Part shown: positions 9,786-18,532 of the stretch, in pieces
How the letters are laid out: the number at the start of each line of letters is the position of its first letter
How positions within the stretch are numbered: position 1 is the first letter of the stretch
NCBI GenBank assembly: GCA_005888735.1
Contig: VBBN01000031.1
Coordinates: 1 to 64,000 of the forward strand
DNA: 64,000 nt
Origin: Candidatus Bathyarchaeota archaeon
Lineage (GTDB): Archaea > Thermoproteota > Bathyarchaeia > 40CM-2-53-6
Direction of reading: 5' to 3'
The notes under the pieces: model-generated
What the model saw: only the letters and a program-made list of their open reading frames with translations
Told to the model about the DNA's origin: nothing
Database searches by the model: none
Program-made: the position numbers and the translations under genes

Positions 9786-10204
9786 GCCCCAGGAAGGTCC
9801 TGTTTATCTGCGTTGAGAATGCAGGACGCAGCCAGATGGCTGAAGCATTCGCGAATAGGATAGGTCTCAAAGCCTCAAGTGCCGGTACCATTCCCGCATC
9901 TAAAGTAAACCCGATCGTGGTAGAGGTAATGAAGGAAAAGGGGATCGACCTCTCCTCCAAAACTCCAAGAATTCTCACCCTGGAGATGATCTCTCAAGCA
10001 GGCCTAGTTGTTGCCATGGGCTGTTCAGTTGACCAGGTTTGTCCCAAGCCCATGCTGGCTCAAATGCAAAAGAAACTTGTAGACTGGAATCTGAGTGACC
10101 CCAAAGGGAGGCCGCTTCAAGATGTCAGGAAGATTCGCGATGAAATTGAGAGGAGAGTAGGCGAGATTGCGAACGTCGAGCGCAGCGTGTTGAAAGATCG
10201 CTAG
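9782..10204 (+). CDS. arsC: Arsenate reductase, thioredoxin-coupled low-molecular-weight phosphatase type
   Basis: 140-residue LMW-PTP-fold enzyme. The P-loop CVENAGRS has the nucleophile at Cys10 and Arg16. A second redox cysteine pair, Cys81 and Cys87, in GCSVDQVCP matches the shuttle cysteines of Staphylococcus-type ArsC, and Asp106 in DPKG is the general acid. The three cysteines mark it as an arsenate reductase rather than a plain phosphatase. The reaction is arsenate to arsenite with thioredoxin. Translationally coupled to the aquaporin. It lies just past the phosphate-transport block, the route by which arsenate usually enters cells. Confidence 0.88.
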   Translation: MSPRKVLFICVENAGRSQMAEAFANRIGLKASSAGTIPASKVNPIVVEVMKEKGIDLSSKTPRILTLEMISQAGLVVAMGCSVDQVCPKPMLAQMQKKLVDWNLSDPKGRPLQDVRKIRDEIERRVGEIANVERSVLKDR

Positions 10205-10491
10205 AACACTTCGATGCTCGTCTCGGCGAAACCGAGCTTCACCAGCTCATTCTTAGCTTTCTCGCGCTGGTCTCCTTGCAAGATGACAATCCCTTCTTTC
10301 AAGGTTCCCCCTGTGGCCAACCGATGCTTCAATATCCGCACCACTTCCTTGATTGAGGCTCCCGCCTTGGGCAGACCCTGGATCACCGTCACAGGTTTTC
10401 CGAATCTGCGTGTCTCCATTCGGACAACAAGGTGACTCTCGCTACGGTCGAGCTCGCTTAGGAGGCCTTTGAAATCCAAGTCCTCGCTCAA
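10201..10491 (-). CDS. Translation initiation factor aIF1 (SUI1 family)
   Basis: 96 residues with a SUI1 fold: ESHLVVRMETRRFGKPVTVIQGL, then the basic KHRLATGGTLKEG and ILQGDQREKAKNEL segments. aIF1 binds the small ribosomal subunit near the P site and supports accurate start selection. Converges on arsC with a 4-nt overlap of stops. Confident. Confidence 0.92.
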   Translation of the reverse strand: MSEDLDFKGLLSELDRSESHLVVRMETRRFGKPVTVIQGLPKAGASIKEVVRILKHRLATGGTLKEGIVILQGDQREKAKNELVKLGFAETSIEVF

Positions 10492-10514
10492 TAATGATCA
10501 CTCGAAACTAGCGT

Positions 10515-10844
10515 TCATACCTCGACGAGTATCGAGCCTCCTTCCAGCTTCACATTATACGTCTTAACCTTCAGGGTCGGAATTACTGTGAATGAGCCTG
10601 TGCGGACATCATACTGCCAGCCGTGCCAGGGGCAAGTCACCACGTGACCCTGCAGCTCCCCTTCGGCCAATGGCCCGCCTCTGTGAAGGCATAGGCTTCC
10701 AACAGCGAAATACTGGTCTTTGACCCTGAACAGGGCCAGAACCCTTCCTTCGGCCTGGACCAATCGGCCTCTTCCCTCGGCAACATCACCAACCTCGGCA
10801 ACTTTGACAAACCTATCTAAAGCAGCCACCTCCCTAGCACTCAC
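10515..10844 (-). CDS. Rieske-type [2Fe-2S] ferredoxin
   Basis: 109 residues with a single Rieske domain. The cluster ligands are Cys52-x-His54 (SLCLHRGGPL) and Cys71-x2-His74 (CPWHGWQYD), with the usual 16-residue spacing. There is no signal peptide or membrane helix, so it is a soluble electron carrier like the small ferredoxin subunit of dioxygenases or NirD. Its ATG overlaps the stop of the upstream membrane protein gene. The redox partner is not evident nearby. A second Rieske protein sits in the suf locus at 59061. Confidence 0.88.
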   Translation of the reverse strand: MSAREVAALDRFVKVAEVGDVAEGRGRLVQAEGRVLALFRVKDQYFAVGSLCLHRGGPLAEGELQGHVVTCPWHGWQYDVRTGSFTVIPTLKVKTYNVKLEGGSILVEV

Positions 10845-11509
10845 GCTATCCAGTGTTTCCCGCTGACCTCAACCGGTTCTTCCCTTGGAAATGCGCCAGC
10901 TCGTTTCTTTCCGAACTCGGACAACCACTCTTCCAGAGCGCGGATCTGAACGTTATCAGATCCCAGAACTTCAAGCTCTTCCTTTGTCAGACGAACAGTT
11001 CGGAGAATAACCTCTTCAATGTGTGCAGCATGTGTCTGGGTTAGTGGTTTTGGATAGGTTTGAGCCAAGTACTCGAAGTCCTCTTGCAAATGTTCAATGA
11101 ACAGTATGATGCTGCTCGTTAGATGTTCAATCTCCACCGAAAGCACGTTGTTGTAGGCTCCGATCAGCATCTCCAGATCCGACTGCGCACTCTTCAACTT
11201 GGAAATGTGGAGCTGAAGTGTATCTTTCGGAAGGGCCTTCCTTTCTTTCACCGCAGATGTGGTGTCTATGACCAGTGTTATGAGAAAAGTCGTTAGAAAT
11301 CCGACGCCCAGTTTCGACCTCAACCGTTCTTTCGCTGTTACCTCTACAGGTGCTAATCTCTTCCTCTCGTTCCGTTCTATTATCCTCTCAACAACAAGAT
11401 ATGTGACAGGCAACGTAAACGCTAGTCCGACCAGCGCTCCGAGAACGCTCAGGACAATGTCATCAGAGGTTATTGGCAACGAGGCCAGCCAGCAAGCTAG
11501 CCGGTCCAT
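10841..11509 (-). CDS. Membrane protein of unknown function
   Basis: 222 residues, not recognised. Two hydrophobic helices (about 18-42 and 70-86) are followed by a soluble helical part with heptad-like stretches (about 105-190). A basic, charged linker (ERIIERNERKRL) follows the first helix. Coupled to the Rieske gene by ATGA overlap, so the Rieske protein may serve at the membrane with it. That link is inference. Confidence 0.65.
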   Translation of the reverse strand: MDRLACWLASLPITSDDIVLSVLGALVGLAFTLPVTYLVVERIIERNERKRLAPVEVTAKERLRSKLGVGFLTTFLITLVIDTTSAVKERKALPKDTLQLHISKLKSAQSDLEMLIGAYNNVLSVEIEHLTSSIILFIEHLQEDFEYLAQTYPKPLTQTHAAHIEEVILRTVRLTKEELEVLGSDNVQIRALEEWLSEFGKKRAGAFPREEPVEVSGKHWIA

Positions 11510-11600
11510 ATTTGAATGATTTTAGCTGGGTCAAGTCTTGACTTTCATCAAGCGGCCTTCGTCCGCGTCACAGGGTGTTTCGTTCTTGTTTGTCAGAGCA

Positions 11601-11990
11601 TCACTGCTTCGACTTGACAGGGCTTGAGATGGCAAGTGTGTATCCGTCAGGGTCTCTGAATCTTGCTTCCCGCTCTCCCCACTCGGTCTTCGGTCTTCCA
11701 TCGAACCTGACACCTCGCTTTCTAAGACGTTGATACCACGTGTCCGCGTTGTCAACATCGAACTCGATAGCCGCAGGCTTCTCCTTGGTAGTCTGTAGGC
11801 GAGCTTTCCCCTTGGAGGGGTAAAACCCAATCTGCAACCGATTAGGAGTAATGACCGCCACGTACTCAGGGGAGAAATTGGCGAACATTTTGAAACCCAA
11901 TTTCTCTGCATAGAATTCCAGTGAACGCTCCACATCCCTAACTTCAAGCAGGACTTGGTTCAAGCGCAGTCCCTTCTTCGTCCTTCCCAT
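11601..11990 (-). CDS. VOC family (glyoxalase/bleomycin-resistance fold) protein
   Basis: 129 residues forming one VOC unit of two beta-alpha-beta-beta-beta modules: LNQVLLEVRDVERSLEFYAEKLGFK at the start and EARFRDPDGYTLAISSP at the end. Substrate and metal use cannot be read from sequence. VOC proteins range from glyoxalase I to drug-binding resistance proteins. Confidence 0.8.
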   Translation of the reverse strand: MGRTKKGLRLNQVLLEVRDVERSLEFYAEKLGFKMFANFSPEYVAVITPNRLQIGFYPSKGKARLQTTKEKPAAIEFDVDNADTWYQRLRKRGVRFDGRPKTEWGEREARFRDPDGYTLAISSPVKSKQ

Positions 11991-12127
11991 GGGTTTCCAA
12001 TCTTTGACGAGTGTTATTATGAATTAGTTCTGCCTCCGAGAAGCAATCACAGAGAACCAAGCACGCGCCATTACCTAACTTTCCTTGGCTCGACATCGTC
12101 CCTACCCCGAGGAATTGTTTTCAACAG

Positions 12128-12134
12128 TTAATTA
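12128..12134 (+). promoter_or_regulatory. TATA-like element of tRNA-Ser
   Basis: TTAATTA at 12128-12134 lies about 30 nt before the tRNA 5' end, the spacing expected for an archaeal TATA box. Confidence 0.5.
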
Positions 12135-12162
12135 CAAGACAAAACTCGGTTTCTTTCAGGTT

Positions 12163-12271
12163 GCCGGGGTCGCCTAGCCAGGTATGGCGTCGGATTGCTA
12201 AGCCGGTTTAAGGTTGCAGTTATCCGATGGGCCTTCGGCCCTCGTGGGTTCAAATCCCACCCCCGGCGCCA
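12163..12271 (+). tRNA. tRNA-Ser(GCT) with a 21-nt intron
   Basis: Class II tRNA reading AGC/AGU. The acceptor stem GCCGGGG (12163-12169) pairs with CCCCGGC (12261-12267), and G73 plus an encoded CCA end at 12271. The anticodon stem TCGGA (12190-12194) pairs with TCCGA (12223-12227) only after removal of 12201-12221. The anticodon GCT is at 12197-12199. The long variable arm GGGCC-TTC-GGCCC and the T-arm GTGGG-TTCAAAT-CCCAC are clear. The G73 discriminator suits serine identity. The mature length is 88 nt. Confidence 0.93.
12201..12221 (+). other. Canonical tRNA intron (position 37/38)
   Basis: 21 nt inserted after A37. Removing it restores a 7-nt anticodon loop TTGCTAA and a perfect 5-bp stem. 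The flanking sequence can form the bulge-helix-bulge cut by archaeal splicing endonuclease. The exact border is ambiguous by one A. Confidence 0.85.
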
Positions 12272-12315
12272 GACGAAACTACCTGATTGATTCGAACTTC
12301 GCCCACCCAAGATCT

Positions 12316-12891
12316 TCAACAGAATCCCTTCCGGTACTCCATTCGATGTGCCACCTCTGCCGTAACGTCAGCACCAAAGAAGAGTCCTACCAAGTAGAGT
12401 GCCATGTCGATTCCCGCCGAGATTCCACCTGAAGTCACAACTTTGCCCTCGTGGATGAACCTCTGGTGGTCACCGATTACTTTTGGGAACCGTTTCAACT
12501 CGTCCAGAGCCGCCCAGTGAGTCGTAGCATGTTTTCCGTCCAGTAGCCCAGCACTTGCCAAGATCAAGGCTCCAGTGCAAACAGAAGCCACTAGTTCGCA
12601 AGAGCTTGCTGCCCTCTTGACGAACCTCAAGATGTCAGCGTTCTCCATTTCGCGGCGCGACCCCTGACCGCCCGGCACCACTAGGATGTCGAAGTTTGGA
12701 CATGATTGAAAACTGTGCTGGGGTCTTACCGTGAGGCCATTGACGCACTGGACTTCTTTGTCGGAGGCCCCCACGGTAAAGGCACCTATACTGTTCGGCT
12801 TCAGCCGACCCGTAATCCCGAATACTTCCAGTGGACCAGCGAAGTCTAATTCCTCAGCTCCATCAAACAATAGTATTGCCACGTACTTCAA
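12316..12891 (-). CDS. DJ-1/PfpI family protein (isonitrile hydratase-like)
   Basis: 191 residues, class I glutamine amidotransferase-like fold. The nucleophile elbow ASVCTGALILASAGLL places the cysteine at residue 105. The N-terminal LFDGAEELDFAGPLEVFG has the acidic residue and GP-x-EVF motif of the isonitrile-hydratase/AraC-amidotransferase branch rather than the PfpI protease branch. Substrate unknown. It begins in the gap before the CDF gene and converges on the tRNA. Confidence 0.85.
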   Translation of the reverse strand: MKYVAILLFDGAEELDFAGPLEVFGITGRLKPNSIGAFTVGASDKEVQCVNGLTVRPQHSFQSCPNFDILVVPGGQGSRREMENADILRFVKRAASSCELVASVCTGALILASAGLLDGKHATTHWAALDELKRFPKVIGDHQRFIHEGKVVTSGGISAGIDMALYLVGLFFGADVTAEVAHRMEYRKGFC

Positions 12892-13060
12892 TGCAGCACT
12901 CCCGCTCCATCACTCTCCACAGGAAATGGGCTAAGAGCCTCGGAGCGTGGCAGGGGATTATATCCTGTGGGGACTCGGATGGAACTCGACCTGAGAGCTG
13001 GCCATGACCCTGAGGAAGTGGCTCGGCGGGTCTGGTCAGGCCTGATACGCTTTGCATGAG

Positions 13061-13927
13061 ATGACGAGTGGGTTTGAGGAAGGAGAGCGGATCGCACGCC
13101 TCTCCGTCTGGACCCTTCTAGTCGTCGGAATAGTTGAACTCGCCTTCAGCGGTATCACTGGGAGCATCGCCTTGTTCGCGGACGGCATCGACTCACTGTC
13201 CGATGCTGTAGTCTCATTCTTCGTCTGGACAGGACTACACTTCGCTCGTCGCACACCGAGCCGCCGGTTCCAATACGGCTACTACAAAGTTGAAAGCCTC
13301 ACCGCCCTCATGACAGCTGTGATTCTGGTCGGGGTCTCAGCTTTCATCTTCGCCAGGTCGTACAACGCCTTCATCAAACCCCGTCCGATCAGTTTCCCAC
13401 TCGTTGCCCTAGCAACGCTCGCAGCAGCGGGACTCTTGTCGTTATACAGGGCCCTGCAGATGAGGAGGGTCGCCAACAAGTACAACATACTCTCATTGAA
13501 AGTTGACGCTCGAAACTCGATAAAAGACACGACCTCCTCTTTCGTAGCACTCGTCAGTGTGCTTGGAGCATCACTTGGAATCCACGAGCTGGATGCGGTG
13601 GGCGGGATGCTTGTCGCCGTCTACATTCTGACAGTAGCCTATGTCGCGACAAAGGAGTCTTCCCTCGTCCTCCTAGATGCATTTCACGAGCCAGAATTGA
13701 CAAAGGAAGTCGAGTCGCTGATCAAATCACACAATCACGTGAGAGGGATCAGAGAGTTGAGGCTGCGAAGGGCCGGCCCCTTTATCGTCGGCACCCTCGA
13801 GGTCATGGTTGACGGAAACATGACTGTAACCCAGGCGCACACCGTCGCTACAGAATTGGAGAGTTCTGTCAAGACTAGGATAGCTGGGTTGAGAAGACTC
13901 GTAGTGGTTACTATCCCGTCAAGCTGA
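13061..13927 (+). CDS. Cation diffusion facilitator (CDF) metal transporter
   Basis: 288 residues from the ATG at 13061; a TTG nine bases earlier is possible. Six hydrophobic helices are followed by a C-terminal cytoplasmic domain of about 80 residues. The metal-site motif on helix 2 is ADGIDSLSD (D-x3-D) and on helix 5 DARNSIKD, where Asn stands at the place of the usual zinc-selecting histidine. CDF proteins export divalent metals in exchange for protons. The absence of His argues against a classic Zn exporter and for Mn or Fe, but this is inference. Confidence 0.88.
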   Translation: MTSGFEEGERIARLSVWTLLVVGIVELAFSGITGSIALFADGIDSLSDAVVSFFVWTGLHFARRTPSRRFQYGYYKVESLTALMTAVILVGVSAFIFARSYNAFIKPRPISFPLVALATLAAAGLLSLYRALQMRRVANKYNILSLKVDARNSIKDTTSSFVALVSVLGASLGIHELDAVGGMLVAVYILTVAYVATKESSLVLLDAFHEPELTKEVESLIKSHNHVRGIRELRLRRAGPFIVGTLEVMVDGNMTVTQAHTVATELESSVKTRIAGLRRLVVVTIPSS

Positions 13928-13940
13928 CCCTAGCTAGTGT

Positions 13941-14774
13941 CTACTCCTTTCTTAGGATTAAACAGTAGTGATGGCTACGGTTCCCTACCCAAGCATTGTA
14001 GACACCGAGCGGAAGCAACCGCTTGTCGTCATGCAACCATATCCTCTCGTCTTTCGGGACCCATTTTTCCGAGAGTGATGTAAGGGTCTCAAAGGCTAGA
14101 GGGTAGAGTCGTCCTTGTGCGAACACGTTGTTCGTCACCACGACCAAGTAGCCTCCCCTCTTCACCACAGTGAAGACTTGGTCGAAAATAGTTTTCTGCG
14201 CTTCCAAAAAAGCGTGGTACTCGTCGATGTTTCCAATGTCCTTGGCGTCATCACTATAGTGAGTGTCCCATCCTTTCTCCTCTCTAACCCGCTGGCGCAT
14301 GCTGGAACGTTTGAGCTGGTTCCAGTACGGCGGTGAGGTTATGCAGAAGTCTATCATCGGCAGCCCGCGCTTCTCCAGAGTCTCGGCCAAGTGTCGAGAG
14401 TCCGCTTTCAAGATAACTTGCCGAGTCTCCTCTCCTCCATCATACTCGCTCAACCGCTCCTTGCTGATTGAGACATATCTAGGATTGATCTCTATTCCTA
14501 CTCCGTTCCGGCCGGCCGCCCTGGCAGCCAGCAGCGTGCTCCCTGTACCGAGGAATGGGTCCAGGACCCACATTCCACGTTTGGTGAAGAACTCGATGAA
14601 CGCCTTCGCGAGGCTTTCTGGGAAGCCTGCGGGATGGACGATCTTCGCCTTGTCCCGGCGTGGAGGATTGAGGATAAACCATGACTTCGTGAATTTGATC
14701 CATTCCTTCCCGGTCAGGTGGTTCAGCTTGTTGGGCTGTTTGCGCTGTTTTGGCTCTAGAATCGCGGAAGACAT
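13941..14774 (-). CDS. DNA methyltransferase, N4-cytosine/N6-adenine type, orphan
   Basis: 277 residues. SAM-binding motif I is DPFLGTGSTLLAA (about residues 72-84) and catalytic motif IV is TSPPYW (about 146-151). SPPY with a serine is typical of N4-cytosine enzymes, though N6-adenine enzymes of this family also exist. No restriction endonuclease or specificity subunit is adjacent, so it looks like a stand-alone modification enzyme. Transcribed away from rpoH. Confidence 0.85.
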   Translation of the reverse strand: MSSAILEPKQRKQPNKLNHLTGKEWIKFTKSWFILNPPRRDKAKIVHPAGFPESLAKAFIEFFTKRGMWVLDPFLGTGSTLLAARAAGRNGVGIEINPRYVSISKERLSEYDGGEETRQVILKADSRHLAETLEKRGLPMIDFCITSPPYWNQLKRSSMRQRVREEKGWDTHYSDDAKDIGNIDEYHAFLEAQKTIFDQVFTVVKRGGYLVVVTNNVFAQGRLYPLAFETLTSLSEKWVPKDERIWLHDDKRLLPLGVYNAWVGNRSHHYCLILRKE

Positions 14775-14803
14775 TATCCGATGCCTGCTTGGTCTAAAAT
14801 TAG

Positions 14804-14813
14804 GTTTATAAAC
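14804..14813. promoter_or_regulatory. Symmetric TATA element between the methyltransferase and rpoH
   Basis: GTTTATAAAC is a perfect 10-bp palindrome. It lies about 77 nt before the rpoH start on the plus strand. On the minus strand it lies 30-39 nt before the methyltransferase ATG, the distance expected for a leaderless transcript. A GAGGT ribosome-binding site for rpoH is at 14873-14877. Confidence 0.55.
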
Positions 14814-14889
14814 GGGGTTCAGGGGTCGGCGTCTTTTACCCTGGTAGGTCGGAGTCCAGCCCGTCCCTCTCCGAGGTAGTAGTAAATAC

Positions 14890-15159
14890 TTGGTAAAGAA
14901 GCAAGATAAAGAGAAGGAACCCTCTTACGACGTTTTCCAGCACGACCTTGTTCCAAAGCACATCCTCCTGAAGCCTGATGAGGCCAAGGCCGCACTAGAA
15001 CACTACCACATACGCCCATTCCAACTGCCATACGTCAAAGTCAGCGACCCAGCGGCCAGAGCAATTGGCGCAAAACCTGGCGACATTATCAAAGTCATTC
15101 GGAAGAGCGTCACAGCGGGAGAATCCGACTTTTTTAGGTATGTAGTAGAAGAATTCTGA
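14890..15159 (+). CDS. rpoH: DNA-directed RNA polymerase subunit H
   Basis: 89 residues, the archaeal counterpart of the C-terminal domain of eukaryotic Rpb5: FQHDLVPKHILLKPDEA, then LPYVKVSDPAARAIGAKPGDIIKVIRKS. It sits at the downstream-DNA jaw of polymerase. The start is the TTG at 14890. First gene of the rpoH-rpoB-rpoA-rpl30e-nusA operon, 23 nt before rpoB. Confidence 0.95.
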   Translation: MVKKQDKEKEPSYDVFQHDLVPKHILLKPDEAKAALEHYHIRPFQLPYVKVSDPAARAIGAKPGDIIKVIRKSVTAGESDFFRYVVEEF

Positions 15160-15182
15160 AAACAAAATTGTTGAAATGAAAA

Positions 15183-18100
15183 ATGGCAGTTACCCAAACC
15201 CAACTATGGAACCTCGCAAAAGAATTCATCCATGACAGTGGCCTCGTCAGACAGCACATCGACTCGTACAACGATTTCGTCGAGCGAGGCCTGCAAGCAA
15301 TTGTCGATGAGGTCGCAGAACTCCCCATCGACATCGGAGACTATCCTCTCCGAATCAGACTTGGAAAAATCGAAATAGGCGCACCCCGTGTAATCGAGGT
15401 AGACGGGACAGAACGTTCCATCTATCCTGCCGAGGCTAGGATTCGCAACCTTACGTACGCGGCCCCACTTCACATGGAGATGATCCCTGTCATCGGGGAG
15501 CGCGAGGGCCAGCCGGAAATGGTCTACATCGGGGACCTGCCGGTCATGCTAAAATCCAGAATATGTCTCCTGTCGAAGCTCGGCCCTGATGAGCTCATCG
15601 GTGTCGGTGAAGATCCCATCGATCCGGGAGGCTACTTCATCGTCAACGGTTCAGAAAGGGTCATCGTGGCTCTTGAGGATCTTGCCGCGAACAGAATACT
15701 TGTCGATGTCGAGCACACCGGGGTAAATCCGACCTACAAGGCCAAGATTTTCTCCACAACCGTTGGTTTTAGGGCCAGGATTGAGTGCGCTCTAAAAGGT
15801 GACGGCGGCGTCTACGTGACGATGCCCGGGATTCCGAGCGACATTCCCTTCATGATTCTGATGCGAGCTCTCGGCTTTGAGGAGGACGCGAAGATAGCTG
15901 AGCTCGTCAGCACAGCCCCTCATGTCCAAGACGAGCTCGAGGCCTCGTATGAAAAGTCCCTCGAAGCCACCAATGCAAGGGATGCCATGCTCTACTTGGG
16001 CAACAGGCTAGCTCCGGGACAGGTGGACGAGTATCGGTTGAAGAAGGCGGAGTCGGTCTTAGACAGGAATTTTCTGCCCCACCTCGGCAGACTCCACTCT
16101 GACAGGAAGGAGAAGGCCCTCTTTCTCGCCGAGATTGCGACTCGTATCATCGAGGTGAAGCAGGGCAAGCGAAGCTCTGACGACAAGGACCATTACGCGA
16201 ACAAGCGGCTGAAACTGGCCGGATCGCTTCTCGCCGAGCTGTTCCGAATCAGCTTCAGAAACCTGACACGGGACCTGAAGTACCAGCTCGAAAGGATCAC
16301 GATTAGGCGCCACATCGAGTTTTCGATCGCCAACGCGATAAGACCCGGAATTATTACTGAGAGAGTGCAGCACGCGATTGCCACAGGCAACTGGGTCCGG
16401 GGAAGAATAGGCGTTACACAGCTCCTAGACCGGACCAATTTCATCAGCACCCTAAGCCATCTCCGACGCCTACAATCACCGCTAAGCAGAAGCCAGCCAA
16501 ACCTAGAAGCGAGAGACCTCCACCCAACCCATTACGGCAGACTCTGCCCTGACGAGACCCCTGAAGGCTCTAACTGCGGACTAGTCAAAAACCTCGCACT
16601 GTCAAGCAGTATTTCTGTCGGGATTGAACCCAGGGAAATGGTGGACCGGCTCCGCCGGATGGGAGTGGTCCCGGTCGACGAGGCCGACAAGAAACTGCGA
16701 ACAACAGGAGGCAAGGTCCTAGTCGACGGGTTTCTATCAGGATATGCCAAAGATCCTGTAGGACTGGCTGCCGAGCTGCGAGAGTACAGACGCGAAGGCA
16801 AAGTCAGCTCCGAGGTCAACTTCGCCTACCAGCCACCCGAGACAGACGACGGACGAAGCGAGCTTCACGTCAACTGCGACGCGGGAAGAGTACGCCGTCC
16901 CCTGATACTTGTCGAGAACGGTCGGCCGCGATTGACGGAGGAGCATCTACTCCAGCTCGAACAAGGAAGAATAACCTGGCAGGACCTCGTCCGGTCAGGA
17001 ATCGTCGAGCTGTTGGACGCGGACGAGGAGGAGAACACGCTGGTCGCAATGTACGAACATGAGCTCGGAAAGGAGCACACTCACCTGGAAATTACGCCCT
17101 ACACGATGCTAGGCATCGCAGCCAGCCTCATACCGTTCCCGGAGCACAACCAATCGCCACGTAACGCGTACGAGTCCGCGATGGCGAAACAAGCCTTGGG
17201 AGTGTTTTCCACCAACTACTTCAACCGTTGCGACTCCCGCTCCCACCTCCTCCACTACGCCCAGACCCCGATCGTCCAGACGAAGCCGATGGAGGTTTTC
17301 AACTTTCTCGAGCGACCCTCAGGCCAGAACGTGGTCGTAGCGATCCTCTCCTTCCAAGGCTACAACATGGAAGACGCGATAATCATCAACAAGTCCTCAG
17401 TAGACCGCGGACTGTTCAGGTCGACCTTCTACCGAATCTACGAAGCCGAGAGCCGCCAGTACCTGGGGGGGCTGCGGGACAAGTTCGAGATTCCAGAAGC
17501 AGGCATCCGAGGCTACCGGGGGGACAGGTACTACAGGCTCATAGAGGAAGACGGGATAATCTCACCCGAAGCGGAAGTCTCAGGCAACACTGTCCTGGTC
17601 GGAAGAACAAGCCCGCCCAGATTCCTTGAAGAGTACCGCGAGTTCGAGGTCAAGGGTCCCACAAAGCGAGACTCCTCTGTCACGATGCGGCCCTCGGAAG
17701 AGGGAACGATAGACCAGGTGTTCGTCACAGAGTCCATTGAAGGAAGCCGACTGGTCAAGGTCAAAGTCCGCGATCTCAGAATCCCGGAGCTAGGGGACAA
17801 GTTTGCAAGCCGCCACGGACAGAAAGGAGTCATAGGACTACTCGTTCCGCAGGAGGACATGCCGTTCACCGTTGACGGCGTCGTCCCAGACGTCATCATC
17901 AACCCCCACGCCATCCCATCAAGGATGACAATCGGACAGTTCGTTGAGACCCTTGGCGGTAAAGTCGCATCTCAGATGGGCGAGATAGTCGACGGAACAG
18001 CGTTCGAGAACATTGGGCCTAGCGCACTCGGGGACGTTCTTGAGAAGCTGGGGTTCGAGAAGAGCGGCAGGGAATCACTCTACAACGGAATCACGGGCGA

Positions 18101-18530
18101 GAAGCTGGCGGCGGACCTCTTCATCGGTGTCGTCTACTACCAGAAACTACACCAGACGGTCGCCGACAAGATGCACGCCCGCGCACGAGGCCAAGTGCAA
18201 ATGCTCACCCGGCAGCCAACCGAAGGCAGGGCCCGAGGCGGAGGCTTACGATTTGGAGAGATGGAGCGAGACTGTCTAATCGGACACGGAGCCTCAGCCC
18301 TGCTACGCGACCGACTCTTGGAAGAATCAGACAAGTACACAGCATTCGTCTGCGAGACCTGCGGAACACTCGCCTATCACGACATCAAACAGAACAAGTA
18401 CATCTGCAAGATAGATGCTGAAAAGGCCGTCGTCTCACCCGTATCGATATCCTACGCTTTCAAACTCCTAGTGCAGGAACTGATGGCACTGGGAATAGCG
18501 CCTAGGCTGAATCTAGAGGAGAGGGCGTAG
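15183..18530 (+). CDS. rpoB: DNA-directed RNA polymerase subunit B (unsplit)
   Basis: 1115 residues, the full second-largest subunit, not split into B'' and B' as in methanogens. Conserved segments include YNMEDAIIINKSSVDRGLF, GDKFASRHGQKGVIG near residue 870, the hybrid-binding RPTEGRARGGGLRFGEMERD and a C-terminal zinc site. In that site only three cysteines are clear (CETC and IC), the usual fourth being absent. It forms half of the catalytic cleft. The stop is 2 nt from the rpoA start. Confidence 0.97.
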   Translation: MAVTQTQLWNLAKEFIHDSGLVRQHIDSYNDFVERGLQAIVDEVAELPIDIGDYPLRIRLGKIEIGAPRVIEVDGTERSIYPAEARIRNLTYAAPLHMEMIPVIGEREGQPEMVYIGDLPVMLKSRICLLSKLGPDELIGVGEDPIDPGGYFIVNGSERVIVALEDLAANRILVDVEHTGVNPTYKAKIFSTTVGFRARIECALKGDGGVYVTMPGIPSDIPFMILMRALGFEEDAKIAELVSTAPHVQDELEASYEKSLEATNARDAMLYLGNRLAPGQVDEYRLKKAESVLDRNFLPHLGRLHSDRKEKALFLAEIATRIIEVKQGKRSSDDKDHYANKRLKLAGSLLAELFRISFRNLTRDLKYQLERITIRRHIEFSIANAIRPGIITERVQHAIATGNWVRGRIGVTQLLDRTNFISTLSHLRRLQSPLSRSQPNLEARDLHPTHYGRLCPDETPEGSNCGLVKNLALSSSISVGIEPREMVDRLRRMGVVPVDEADKKLRTTGGKVLVDGFLSGYAKDPVGLAAELREYRREGKVSSEVNFAYQPPETDDGRSELHVNCDAGRVRRPLILVENGRPRLTEEHLLQLEQGRITWQDLVRSGIVELLDADEEENTLVAMYEHELGKEHTHLEITPYTMLGIAASLIPFPEHNQSPRNAYESAMAKQALGVFSTNYFNRCDSRSHLLHYAQTPIVQTKPMEVFNFLERPSGQNVVVAILSFQGYNMEDAIIINKSSVDRGLFRSTFYRIYEAESRQYLGGLRDKFEIPEAGIRGYRGDRYYRLIEEDGIISPEAEVSGNTVLVGRTSPPRFLEEYREFEVKGPTKRDSSVTMRPSEEGTIDQVFVTESIEGSRLVKVKVRDLRIPELGDKFASRHGQKGVIGLLVPQEDMPFTVDGVVPDVIINPHAIPSRMTIGQFVETLGGKVASQMGEIVDGTAFENIGPSALGDVLEKLGFEKSGRESLYNGITGEKLAADLFIGVVYYQKLHQTVADKMHARARGQVQMLTRQPTEGRARGGGLRFGEMERDCLIGHGASALLRDRLLEESDKYTAFVCETCGTLAYHDIKQNKYICKIDAEKAVVSPVSISYAFKLLVQELMALGIAPRLNLEERA

Positions 18531-18532
18531 CA

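Noticed and set aside
13941-14774. Restriction-modification system
   Set aside because: The methyltransferase is present but no endonuclease or specificity gene is adjacent.
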